Source: Actinomycetes bacterium
GTDB taxonomy: Bacteria; Actinomycetota; Acidimicrobiia; Acidimicrobiales; RAAP-2
DNA: 6,059 nt
Assembly (NCBI GenBank): GCA_025352305.1
Contig: JANXTQ010000201.1
Span: forward strand, 1 to 6,059
Direction of reading: 5' to 3'
This document shows positions 1 to 6,059 of this stretch, piece after piece. Within the stretch, counting starts at the first letter, position 1. Every line of letters starts with the position of its first letter. The notes under the pieces are model-generated. The model worked only from the letters and a program-made list of their open reading frames with translations, ran no database searches and was not told the DNA's origin. The position numbers and the translations under genes are program-made.

Positions 1-2
1 CA

Positions 3-2189
3 TTTGACCGCGCTCGAACGCTCTTTGGAAGCACCGTCACCTACTCGCCCAAAGTGTTCATTCCTCTCACCAAACTGTGCCGCGACCGCTGCGGTTACTG
101 CACCTTTGCCCAGGCTCCCGCTCACGTAGAGGCGCCCTTCCTCTCGCTCGATGAGGTTCTCGCCATCGCGCAAGCCGGAGCCGCGGCTAACTGCACCGAA
201 GCCCTCTTTACGTTGGGTGAACGTCCCGAACTGCGTTACGACGAGGCGGCGCGCTGGCTCGCGGCCCGAGGATTTCGTTCGACCGTTGACTACCTCGTTG
301 AAGCAGCCCGCAGCGTTCTCAACACCACCGGTTTATTGCCGCACGCCAACGCCGGGGCGCTCTATCGAAACGAGCTCGAACAACTACGCACCGTGTCAGC
401 GAGTCAAGGCATGATGCTCGAAGCACTGGTTGACTTAGAGGCGCATCGACTGGCACCGGACAAAGTTCCCGCCCGACGCCTCGCGACACTTCGAACTGCG
501 GGCGAACTGTCGATTCCTTTCACGACGGGACTACTCGTTGGTATTGGGGAATCTCGCATTGATCGCTTGCGAACGATCCAGGCAATTTGCGACGCTCACG
601 ACGAATTTGGCCACGTACAAGAAGTCATCGTCCAGAACTTTCTGCCGAAGGCGCGCACCTCAATGGCTAATTGGCCCGCCGCGACGGCCGAAGAGTTCCA
701 CTGGACCATCGCGGTTGCTCGACTGCTGCTGCCCGACGATGTTCACGTTCAGGCCCCGCCTAACTTGAGTGACGATCCCGCGGGGCTACTGCGCTTTGGG
801 ATCGATGACTTTGGCGGAATCTCTCCCGTCACCCACGATCACGTCAATCCGGAACGTCAGTGGCCCGTTGTAGAGACGCTGGCGAGCCAGGTGGATCTGG
901 TGGGCCTGACGCTGGTGCCGCGTCTCACTATCTATCCCCGCTGGGCACGGGACGCCACGCGCTTTCTCGACGAGGCCGTTCGTCCCCACGTGCTCGCGCT
1001 CAGCGACGCAGCGAGCCTCGCTCGCGATGATCAGTGGTATTCGGGCAGCGACGATGCGCCACCACCGATGCCGCGCGGTACAGCGCGCTCGAATGAAGTG
1101 AGCCATATCTTGGCGAACTACGTCCCGGGCTACGAATTCGAACGACGTGAACTGGTGGCGCTCTTTAACGCTCGCGGAGCGGACGTGAGTGCGATTCGAG
1201 AGTTGGCCGACGATGTTCGACGTCAGTTGGTCGGCGACGACGTGACCTTCGTCATCAACCGCAACATCAACTACACCAATGTCTGCACCTTCAAGTGTCG
1301 CTTCTGTGCGTTTTCCAAAGGACCGTTATCTCTCAACCTGCGTGGAGACCCGTATCTGCTGACCTTGGAAGAGATCTCTGAGCGTGTTCGAGAGGCCGAA
1401 ACCAAAGGCGCGACCGAAGTGTGCTTGCAGGGAGGAATCCACCCCAATTTTGACGGCGACTACTACGTCGACGTCGTGGCCGCGGTGCGCGCCGGTTCAC
1501 CTACGATCCATATTCACGCCTTCAGCGCGCTCGAGGTATTCGAAGGGGCTCGGCGTTCGGAGTCAACGTTGGCGCAGTACCTGACGCGACTTAAAGAAGC
1601 CGGCCTCAAAACCCTGCCCGGTACCGCGGCGGAAATTCTCGATGACGAGGTACGCAAGACACTCTGTCCCGACAAACTGAACTCCGATCAATGGCTCGAG
1701 GTTCACCGAGTGGCACACTCCGTAGGACTTCGCTCCAATATCACCATCATGTTCGGCGCGGTCGAGGGTTACGACGCGTGGGCAACTCACTTGTTGCGTA
1801 CCCGGGAACTGCAAAAAGAGACCGGAGGATTTACTGAGTTTGTGCCCTTGGCATTTGTTCACATGGCGACCCCGATCTATCTGAAGGGCCGTTCGCGCAA
1901 GGGTCCCACCTTTCGTGAAGCAACGTTGATGCACGCTGTTGGACGACTGCACTACGCGACACTCATCGACAATATTCAAACCAGTTGGGTCAAGATGGGC
2001 GTGGACGGCTCGCGATCGCTACTGCAGTCGGGAGTCAACGACCTCGGCGGAACATTGATGGACGAAAACATCTCTCGCGCTGCTGGAGCGGCACACGGTC
2101 AGGAGATGGACGTCGCGTCGCTGGAGGCGCTGGTCGCTCCCCTTGGTCGACCGCTCGTTCAACGCACCACCTTGTACGGTCGTCCATGA
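3..2189 (+). CDS. fbiC: FbiC: fused CofG-CofH 7,8-didemethyl-8-hydroxy-5-deazariboflavin (Fo) synthase, 5' end missing
   Basis: Cytosolic bifunctional radical SAM enzyme that builds Fo, the deazaflavin chromophore of cofactor F420, from 5-amino-6-(D-ribitylamino)uracil and tyrosine. Both radical SAM halves are visible. Numbering residues from the GTG at 54, the CofG half carries its CX3CX2C 4Fe-4S ligands as C9, C13, C16 (CRDRCGYC), and the CofH half carries C411, C415, C418 (CTFKCRFC). Other FbiC-like stretches are LLPHANAG and QNFLPKARTSM in CofG, and LQGGIHP and LPGTAAEILDD in CofH. The GTG at 54 is not the real start: the frame is open to the left edge, and the 17 codons before it read like the family (for example TYSPKVFIPLT). 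Actinobacterial FbiC is about 850 residues (856 in M. tuberculosis from memory) and 728 are seen here, so the N-terminus lies outside. There is no frameshift or missing cluster cysteine. It overlaps the next gene by four bases. Confidence 0.96.
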   Translation, partial: FDRARTLFGSTVTYSPKVFIPLTKLCRDRCGYCTFAQAPAHVEAPFLSLDEVLAIAQAGAAANCTEALFTLGERPELRYDEAARWLAARGFRSTVDYLVEAARSVLNTTGLLPHANAGALYRNELEQLRTVSASQGMMLEALVDLEAHRLAPDKVPARRLATLRTAGELSIPFTTGLLVGIGESRIDRLRTIQAICDAHDEFGHVQEVIVQNFLPKARTSMANWPAATAEEFHWTIAVARLLLPDDVHVQAPPNLSDDPAGLLRFGIDDFGGISPVTHDHVNPERQWPVVETLASQVDLVGLTLVPRLTIYPRWARDATRFLDEAVRPHVLALSDAASLARDDQWYSGSDDAPPPMPRGTARSNEVSHILANYVPGYEFERRELVALFNARGADVSAIRELADDVRRQLVGDDVTFVINRNINYTNVCTFKCRFCAFSKGPLSLNLRGDPYLLTLEEISERVREAETKGATEVCLQGGIHPNFDGDYYVDVVAAVRAGSPTIHIHAFSALEVFEGARRSESTLAQYLTRLKEAGLKTLPGTAAEILDDEVRKTLCPDKLNSDQWLEVHRVAHSVGLRSNITIMFGAVEGYDAWATHLLRTRELQKETGGFTEFVPLAFVHMATPIYLKGRSRKGPTFREATLMHAVGRLHYATLIDNIQTSWVKMGVDGSRSLLQSGVNDLGGTLMDENISRAAGAAHGQEMDVASLEALVAPLGRPLVQRTTLYGRP

Positions 2190-3208
2190 GCGCAGAAGCA
2201 TCCGTCGAAGCGCTGCTCACTTCGATACTGAGCGATCGCCCCCAAAGCCGTCAACGCCGAGAGCTGCTGCGCAGTTTGTTAGACAACGTCGTCATCTTGG
2301 CCGAACAGGACCCCGAAACACTCGATTTGAAGATCGCCGAAGCGGCGTTATCCGAGCTGGTCGAAGCGTTCAAGGTTTTTGCTCCGTACCGCGACGTGCG
2401 AAAGGTCACGATCTTTGGATCCGCTCGCACGCCGGCGGACTCTCCCCTGTACCAACTGGCGCACCAATTTGCCAACGACATTGCCGACCAGGAGTGGATG
2501 GTGATAACCGGTGCGGGCCCCGGGATCATGGCGGCCGGAATTGAAGGTGCGGGTCGAGAACGTGCGTTCGGCGTCAATATTCAACTTCCCTTTGAGCAGG
2601 GCGCCAACGAATTCATCATTGACGATGACAAGTTGATTGAGATGCGCTACTTCTTTACCCGCAAGGTGATGCTGACGAAGGAGTCCTCGGCTTTCGCAGT
2701 ATTTCCGGGCGGCTTCGGCACACTCGATGAGTGTTTTGAACTGTTGACCCTCCTGCAGACCGGAAAAGCAACTCCCGCTCCGGTCGTGCTCGTCGACACG
2801 CCCGACGGGCACTACTGGGACGAGTGGCTGAGCTTCGTCGAGAGCCGCGTCGTAGGCGACGGATACGTGTCACCCGGAGACGAAAGATTTTTCACCATGG
2901 CCCGTTCGGCCAGTGAAGCGGTCGGCGTCATCAAGAATTTCTACAGCAACTACCACTCTTTTCGCATGGTGGGTTCTCGCGCCGTCATGCGCATGCACCA
3001 AGCGCCCAGTGACGAACAGCTCGACCAGATCAATCAGCGTTACGCCTCTATGGTCGTCGACGGTGCCATCGAGCGTTCTGAACCCCTCGCGGCGGAACGC
3101 TCCTCTAACGATTCACTGCACCTGTCGCGTTTGGTCTTCCAATTCGACCGACGCAATTTCGGAACACTGCGACGAATGATTGACGACGTAAACAGCTGGA
3201 CGGCCTAG
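2186..3208 (+). CDS. LOG-family (TIGR00730-type) Rossmann-fold protein, long form; putative nucleotide 5'-monophosphate phosphoribohydrolase
   Basis: A 340-residue cytosolic protein of the LOG/lysine-decarboxylase-like family. Characterised members hydrolyse nucleoside or cytokinin riboside 5'-monophosphates to free base and ribose 5-phosphate. Visible signatures are the opening Rossmann strand and loop IFGSAR (76-81), the glycine-rich loop ITGAGPGIM (107-115), the FTRK segment (157-160, R159 being the likely catalytic arginine) and the hallmark PGGFGTLDE (174-182, E182 likely catalytic). Classical LOG proteins are about 190 residues. This one adds about 70 helical residues in front and about 120 behind, as in a long bacterial subgroup; the true substrate is therefore uncertain. 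The start is the ATG at 2186, because the family resemblance begins just after it and it forms an ATGA overlap with the fbiC stop. An open frame continues upstream to 1985 but lies inside fbiC and is not homologous. No clear Shine-Dalgarno precedes the ATG, which fits translational coupling. Older databases may label it lysine decarboxylase, which is a misnomer. Confidence 0.93.
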   Translation: MSAEASVEALLTSILSDRPQSRQRRELLRSLLDNVVILAEQDPETLDLKIAEAALSELVEAFKVFAPYRDVRKVTIFGSARTPADSPLYQLAHQFANDIADQEWMVITGAGPGIMAAGIEGAGRERAFGVNIQLPFEQGANEFIIDDDKLIEMRYFFTRKVMLTKESSAFAVFPGGFGTLDECFELLTLLQTGKATPAPVVLVDTPDGHYWDEWLSFVESRVVGDGYVSPGDERFFTMARSASEAVGVIKNFYSNYHSFRMVGSRAVMRMHQAPSDEQLDQINQRYASMVVDGAIERSEPLAAERSSNDSLHLSRLVFQFDRRNFGTLRRMIDDVNSWTA

Positions 3209-3218
3209 CCCGACCTAC
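3209..3218. other. Ten-base gap between convergent genes
   Basis: The plus-strand LOG gene stops with TAG at 3206-3208 and the minus-strand small gene stops with TAA at 3221-3219, leaving ten bases. There is no room for a conventional terminator between them, so transcripts from each side must end inside, or run antisense into, the opposing gene. Confidence 0.7.
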
Positions 3219-3425
3219 TTAGTGCTGCGTCGCCAAATCCCTCAGTATTTGTTCCGCCTTACTGAGAGAGCGACGGACCTTGGCGAGCTGGCGCTCCAGA
3301 TCGTTCGCCGTAGCAGCGCCGTTTGATCCCGAGATCTCACGGCGCAGGGTGTCGTATATCAAGTCGCTGACCCGTTCGGCCAACGAATTTGTTTGCGCCG
3401 CGATCTCGGCAAACTCTTCTCGCAC
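3219..3425 (-). CDS. Small charged, probably helical protein of unknown function (68 residues)
   Basis: I do not recognise this protein. It starts with GTG at 3425-3423, the only reasonable start, since an in-frame TAA lies two codons upstream. That TAA is the stop of the acyl-CoA synthetase, so both genes use the same reading frame with only CGC between stop and GTG. The product is rich in Glu, Arg, Ala and Leu, with two apparent helical parts (about 1-32 and 42-67) around a short Gly/Ser/Asn linker (ISGSNGAA, 31-38). The second part has leucines spaced as in a coiled coil. There is no signal peptide, membrane segment or cysteine. It would be made with the synthetase by re-initiation or coupling; no strong Shine-Dalgarno is visible. 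Support for it being real is its tight fit between neighbours, codon use like the adjacent genes and a sensible protein composition. It could still be untranslated 3' sequence. Confidence 0.62.
   Translation of the reverse strand: MREEFAEIAAQTNSLAERVSDLIYDTLRREISGSNGAATANDLERQLAKVRRSLSKAEQILRDLATQH
3238..3269. repeat. Imperfect inverted repeat near the convergent 3' ends
   Basis: CTCAGTA at 3241-3247 pairs perfectly with TACTGAG at 3260-3266 around a 12-base loop. One C/A mismatch (3240/3267) followed by two more pairs (3239/3268, 3238/3269) lengthens the stem to nine pairs of ten. It lies 30 bases after the LOG stop, within the 3' part of the minus-strand small gene. No T-run follows on either strand, so a standard intrinsic terminator is not supported. 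It might be a transcript-end stem or chance. Confidence 0.35.
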
Positions 3426-3428
3426 GCG

Positions 3429-5045
3429 TTAATTGAGCGTGACGACAGCGAGCTCGTCGTTGCCGTACTGGGCTCTCAGTACCTTTTTGTCGAACTTTCC
3501 GACACTGGTCTTGGGAACCGATTCAATAAATGCCCATCGTTCAGGAATCCACCACTTGGCGACACGCGGCATCAAGAAGTCGCGCAAAGTTTCGGCGCTG
3601 ACACTGACTCCGGGACGTAACACCACGCAGCACAACGGTCGCTCCTGCCACTTGTCGTCGGGCACGGCGACGACGGCAGCTTCAAAGACGTCGGGGTGCG
3701 CCATGACCTCATTTTCGAGTTCCACGGAACTGATCCACTCACCACCGGACTTAATAACGTCCTTCGTTCGGTCCGAGATAACCATGAATCCTTCGCTGTC
3801 GAGCGTTCCGACGTCGCCCGTGCGCAACCAACCGTCGCGGAACTTGTCGGGATCGTCCACCCCGAAGTAGCGACCCGTGATCCAGGGTCCACGAATTTCA
3901 AACTCACCAACGGACTCTCCGTCGTGAGGCAGAACAGTTCCGTTTTCGCTGACCGCACGAACTTCAACGCCGGCGACGATGCGCCCGGCCTTCACCTGGT
4001 AGTCAACTTCGTGAGAAACCGGCGTACCGAACGGAGGAATCGAGACCGCCGCCAAGGGACTGGTCTCAGTCATGCCCCAGCCCTGAATCAGTTTCAGATC
4101 GTGACGTTCACGGAACGCTTCAATCATGGTGCGCGGAACGGCCGAGCCACCCGCGACAATTGTTCGCAGGCTGGAGAGGTCGGCCGTCGGGTCCTCCTCT
4201 GCCACGCGCAACACTTCGTTCCATACGGTCGGCACGCCCAAGGACAACGTGGGACGAAGATCGCGAATTACCTTCACGAGGGGCTCGCCCTGGAGGTACA
4301 TCTGGGGCATGATCAACTCCGCGCCGGCCATAAACGCGGTGTACGCACAGCCCCACGCATTCACGTGGAACATGGGAACGATCAACAAGATGCGATCGGA
4401 CTCGCACAGACCCAGTGAGTTCGCGGTCGTTGACGCGAGTGAGTGAAGCCACGTGGAGCGGTGCGAATAGACGACCCCCTTGGGATTGCCCGTTGTTCCC
4501 GACGTGTAACACATCGCGGCGCCACTTCGCTCGTCGAGATCCGGCCACACAAAGCCGGGTTCTTCGCTGGCCAGCAGTTCTTCATAGTCAATGGTGTCGC
4601 CCAGCAGGTCGCGGTCTCCGGGCCCACTCACAATGATGTGCTTGACGTTGCCCAGCTGATCTTTGATCTTGGCTAGCAGCGGAATGAGCGATCCGTCAAC
4701 GATGATGACTTTGTCGTCGGCGTGATTGACAATGTATCCAAGTTGCTCGGGAAACAGTCGAATGTTGAGCGTGTGCAGTACCGCGCCCATGGACGGAACG
4801 GCGAGGTAGGACTCCATGTGCGACTGGTTGTTCCACTGAAAGGTGGCCACACGGTCGCCGGGCTTTACGCCCAAACGCTTGAGGGCCGCCGCGAGACGTT
4901 CGGCTCGTTTGGAGATCTCGAAGAAAGTTGCCTCCTGCACACCCTCGGGAGTGATGGTGAAGACCTTCTTATTGGAGTACAACCACTCCCCGTGACGAAC
5001 AATGCTGCTAATAAGCAGCGGTACGTCCTGCATGGTGCTGTCCAT
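3429..5045 (-). CDS. AMP-forming acyl-CoA synthetase (fatty-acid CoA ligase, AlkK/FadD-like)
   Basis: A 538-residue cytosolic member of the ANL superfamily. It activates a carboxylic acid with ATP to an acyl-adenylate and transfers it to coenzyme A, giving acyl-CoA, AMP and pyrophosphate. The core motifs are all present: the ATP-binding loop YTSGTTGNPKG (180-190), PMFHVNAWG (224-232), GWGMTETSP (322-330), RTGD (408-411), the hinge DRTKDVIKSGGEWIS (425-439), and the A10 motif PKTSVGKFDK (511-520), where K517 is the expected adenylation lysine. The length and the GGEWIS, PMFHVNAWG and KWWIPE segments resemble medium- and long-chain fatty acyl-CoA ligases of the AlkK type. The chain length, or an aromatic substrate, cannot be read from sequence. 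The ATG at 5045 is preferred over the ATG four codons later because GAGGGAG sits five bases before it. It lies 48 bases after gltD and three before the small gene, so one transcript may cover all three. Confidence 0.95.
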   Translation of the reverse strand: MDSTMQDVPLLISSIVRHGEWLYSNKKVFTITPEGVQEATFFEISKRAERLAAALKRLGVKPGDRVATFQWNNQSHMESYLAVPSMGAVLHTLNIRLFPEQLGYIVNHADDKVIIVDGSLIPLLAKIKDQLGNVKHIIVSGPGDRDLLGDTIDYEELLASEEPGFVWPDLDERSGAAMCYTSGTTGNPKGVVYSHRSTWLHSLASTTANSLGLCESDRILLIVPMFHVNAWGCAYTAFMAGAELIMPQMYLQGEPLVKVIRDLRPTLSLGVPTVWNEVLRVAEEDPTADLSSLRTIVAGGSAVPRTMIEAFRERHDLKLIQGWGMTETSPLAAVSIPPFGTPVSHEVDYQVKAGRIVAGVEVRAVSENGTVLPHDGESVGEFEIRGPWITGRYFGVDDPDKFRDGWLRTGDVGTLDSEGFMVISDRTKDVIKSGGEWISSVELENEVMAHPDVFEAAVVAVPDDKWQERPLCCVVLRPGVSVSAETLRDFLMPRVAKWWIPERWAFIESVPKTSVGKFDKKVLRAQYGNDELAVVTLN

Positions 5046-5093
5046 TACTTCTCCCTCAACGCCGGTCGGCTGATATTACAGAATGCATTCACG
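5046..5093 (-). other. Intergenic gap between gltD and the acyl-CoA synthetase gene
   Basis: A 48-base spacer holding the synthetase ribosome binding site and the perfect ten-base palindrome GAATGCATTC at 5081-5090, immediately after the gltD stop. A GCCG-GT-CGGC inverted repeat at 5061-5070 has a two-base loop, too tight for a stable hairpin. No hairpin with a T-run is seen, so there is no visible terminator separating gltD from the synthetase, and no convincing -35/-10 pair. Confidence 0.6.
5051..5057 (-). promoter_or_regulatory. Ribosome binding site of the acyl-CoA synthetase gene
   Basis: On the minus strand GAGGGAG is followed by the five-base spacer AAGTA and the ATG at 5045. It is the clearest Shine-Dalgarno-like sequence at any gene start in this window, and it selects the first ATG rather than the one at codon 5. 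Confidence 0.75.
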
Positions 5094-6059
5094 TTACGAG
5101 TCCCACGCGGTGGCGTGAGGAACGAGTGGTGCGCCGAGCAGCGTGGCGCCGTTATTGAAATAGCGATCGACCTCGGCGGCGGCGGATCGACCCTCCGCCA
5201 GGGCCCAGACAATGAGGCTCTGTCCGCGTACCGCGTCACCGCAGGCAAAAACCGGAGCCAGATCGTCAATCGCAGCGCCACAGAGCCAATTGGACGCTAC
5301 GTCAATCGTTCCGCGCTCGCTGATGGCGAAGGCACCGTCGTGGGCCAGGTGGTCCAATTCGGGTCCAATGAACCCCGCCGCGATCAGAACCAAGTCGGCA
5401 GCGATCTCACTTAGCGACTCTTCGGGTGCGCCACGTTCACGCACGCGCAGAGCTCGCACGGCCCCGGCCTCGTTTCCAACGAAAGCAACTGTTTCCGCGG
5501 AGTAGTGGCGCTGCCCACCCTCTTCGTGCGCACTGGTGACTTTGTACAGCAGCGCCATCGTGGGCCACGGTTGACTTTCGGGTCGCTCACTCGGTGGTCG
5601 CTGCATGATCTCGAGCTGCGTGACGCTTCGCGCTCCTTGGCGAAGTGCCGTACCGAGACAGTCGGCGCCCGTATCTCCACCGCCCAAGATGACGACGTCC
5701 TTGTTGGCTGCGTCGTAGGCGTCAGGCAGTTGAGCGCCACTCACCGCCAAGTTGGCGGGTTTCAGATACTCCATGGCGGGATAGATGCCGGTTAGCTCGC
5801 GTCCCTCAATATCGAGTTCACGTGGTCGAGTGGAGCCAATGGCCAATACAACGGCGTCAAACTCTCGGCGAAGTTGTTCCAAAGTGACGTCGACGCCTAC
5901 GTTGACTCCGACGCGAAACTGGACTCCTTCGCCCACGAGTTGACCGAGTCGGCGATCGATGACCGATTTCTCCATCTTGAACTCCGGAATTCCGAAACGA
6001 AGGAGACCACCAATCTCTTCTTGTCGATCGAGAACCGTGACGTAGTAGCCGGCGCGGCG
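5094..6059 (-). CDS. gltD: GltD: glutamate synthase (NADPH) small subunit, N-terminal part outside window
   Basis: The FAD- and NADPH-binding small subunit of bacterial glutamate synthase. It passes electrons from NADPH to the large subunit GltB, which makes glutamate from glutamine and 2-oxoglutarate. The frame is open to the right edge. The 28 codons before the ATG at 5975 read as continuing GltD (VLDRQEEIGG, LLRFGIPEFK), so that ATG is internal. Numbered from it, there are AIGSTRPR (45-52), the GltD-like GIYPAMEYL (63-71), the NADPH-binding loop LGGGDTGADC (97-106), and the C-terminal FAD motif FACGDAVRGQSLIVWALAEG (243-262). The visible 321 residues correspond to the C-terminal two thirds of a protein of about 470-490. 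The iron-sulfur N-terminal domain and first Rossmann loop lie outside. Other members of this oxidoreductase family are possible, but the FGIPEFKMEKSVIDRR and AMEYL segments favour GltD. gltB would be expected just upstream, beyond the edge. Confidence 0.92.
   Translation of the reverse strand, partial: RRAGYYVTVLDRQEEIGGLLRFGIPEFKMEKSVIDRRLGQLVGEGVQFRVGVNVGVDVTLEQLRREFDAVVLAIGSTRPRELDIEGRELTGIYPAMEYLKPANLAVSGAQLPDAYDAANKDVVILGGGDTGADCLGTALRQGARSVTQLEIMQRPPSERPESQPWPTMALLYKVTSAHEEGGQRHYSAETVAFVGNEAGAVRALRVRERGAPEESLSEIAADLVLIAAGFIGPELDHLAHDGAFAISERGTIDVASNWLCGAAIDDLAPVFACGDAVRGQSLIVWALAEGRSAAAEVDRYFNNGATLLGAPLVPHATAWDS

Noticed and set aside
54..56. GTG as the start codon of fbiC
   Set aside because: The frame is open to the left edge and the codons before it encode FbiC-like sequence, so the gene begins outside the window.
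1985..2185. Upstream extension of the LOG reading frame
   Set aside because: It lies entirely within fbiC in another frame, its translation does not look like the family, and the ATG at 2186 gives the expected protein.
3696..4418. Long plus-strand open frame opposite the acyl-CoA synthetase
   Set aside because: It is antisense to a clearly conserved enzyme; its translation is rich in Arg, His and Asn with no recognisable domain, as expected from the complement of codon-biased sequence.
5061..5070. GCCGGTCGGC as a terminator hairpin after gltD
   Set aside because: The loop would be two bases and no T-run follows.
5073..5078. TAATAT on the minus strand as a -10 promoter element for the synthetase
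   Set aside because: It matches TATAAT at only four of six positions and no TTGACA-like box lies at suitable spacing.
4722..5414. Plus-strand open frame spanning the synthetase start, the gap and the gltD end
   Set aside because: It runs antisense across two well-supported genes and has no recognisable motif or ribosome binding site.
5973..5975. ATG as the start of gltD
   Set aside because: The upstream 28 codons continue canonical GltD sequence, so this methionine is internal.

Overview
This window is an ordinary-looking, gene-dense stretch of bacterial chromosome with moderately high GC. The strongest taxonomic clue is a fused CofG-CofH protein (FbiC) of cofactor F420 biosynthesis. That fusion is typical of Actinobacteria. 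A long-form LOG-family protein, an AlkK/FadD-like acyl-CoA synthetase and a GltD-type glutamate synthase small subunit are all compatible with an uncultured actinobacterium, perhaps of the Acidimicrobiia type. The class-level placement is inference and cannot be settled from this window. I see no mobile element, CRISPR array, tRNA, rRNA, or compositional break suggesting recent transfer.

Layout: two gene pairs or blocks converge near position 3210. On the plus strand, fbiC (cut at its 5' end by the window edge, ending 2189) overlaps a LOG-family gene (2186-3208) by four bases, ATGA, so the two are very probably co-transcribed and translationally coupled. On the minus strand, read from the right edge, come the C-terminal two thirds of gltD (6059 down to 5094), a 48-base gap with a good ribosome binding site, an AMP-forming acyl-CoA synthetase (5045-3429), and three bases later a 68-codon gene of unknown function (3425-3219). 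The convergent stop codons are separated by only 10 bases. No non-coding stretch exceeds 50 bases.

How the genes work together: FbiC makes the deazaflavin chromophore Fo of F420 from a riboflavin-pathway intermediate and tyrosine. The coupled LOG protein looks like a nucleoside-monophosphate phosphoribohydrolase, and its connection to F420 is unknown. GltD supplies electrons from NADPH for glutamate synthesis; its partner gltB would be expected upstream, outside the window. The acyl-CoA synthetase activates a carboxylic acid, probably a fatty acid, and has no obvious metabolic link to GltD. The least explained element is the small charged, helical protein behind the synthetase. It sits in the same reading frame as the synthetase, one sense codon beyond the synthetase's stop. 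No convincing new system is visible, only a few local arrangements worth checking.
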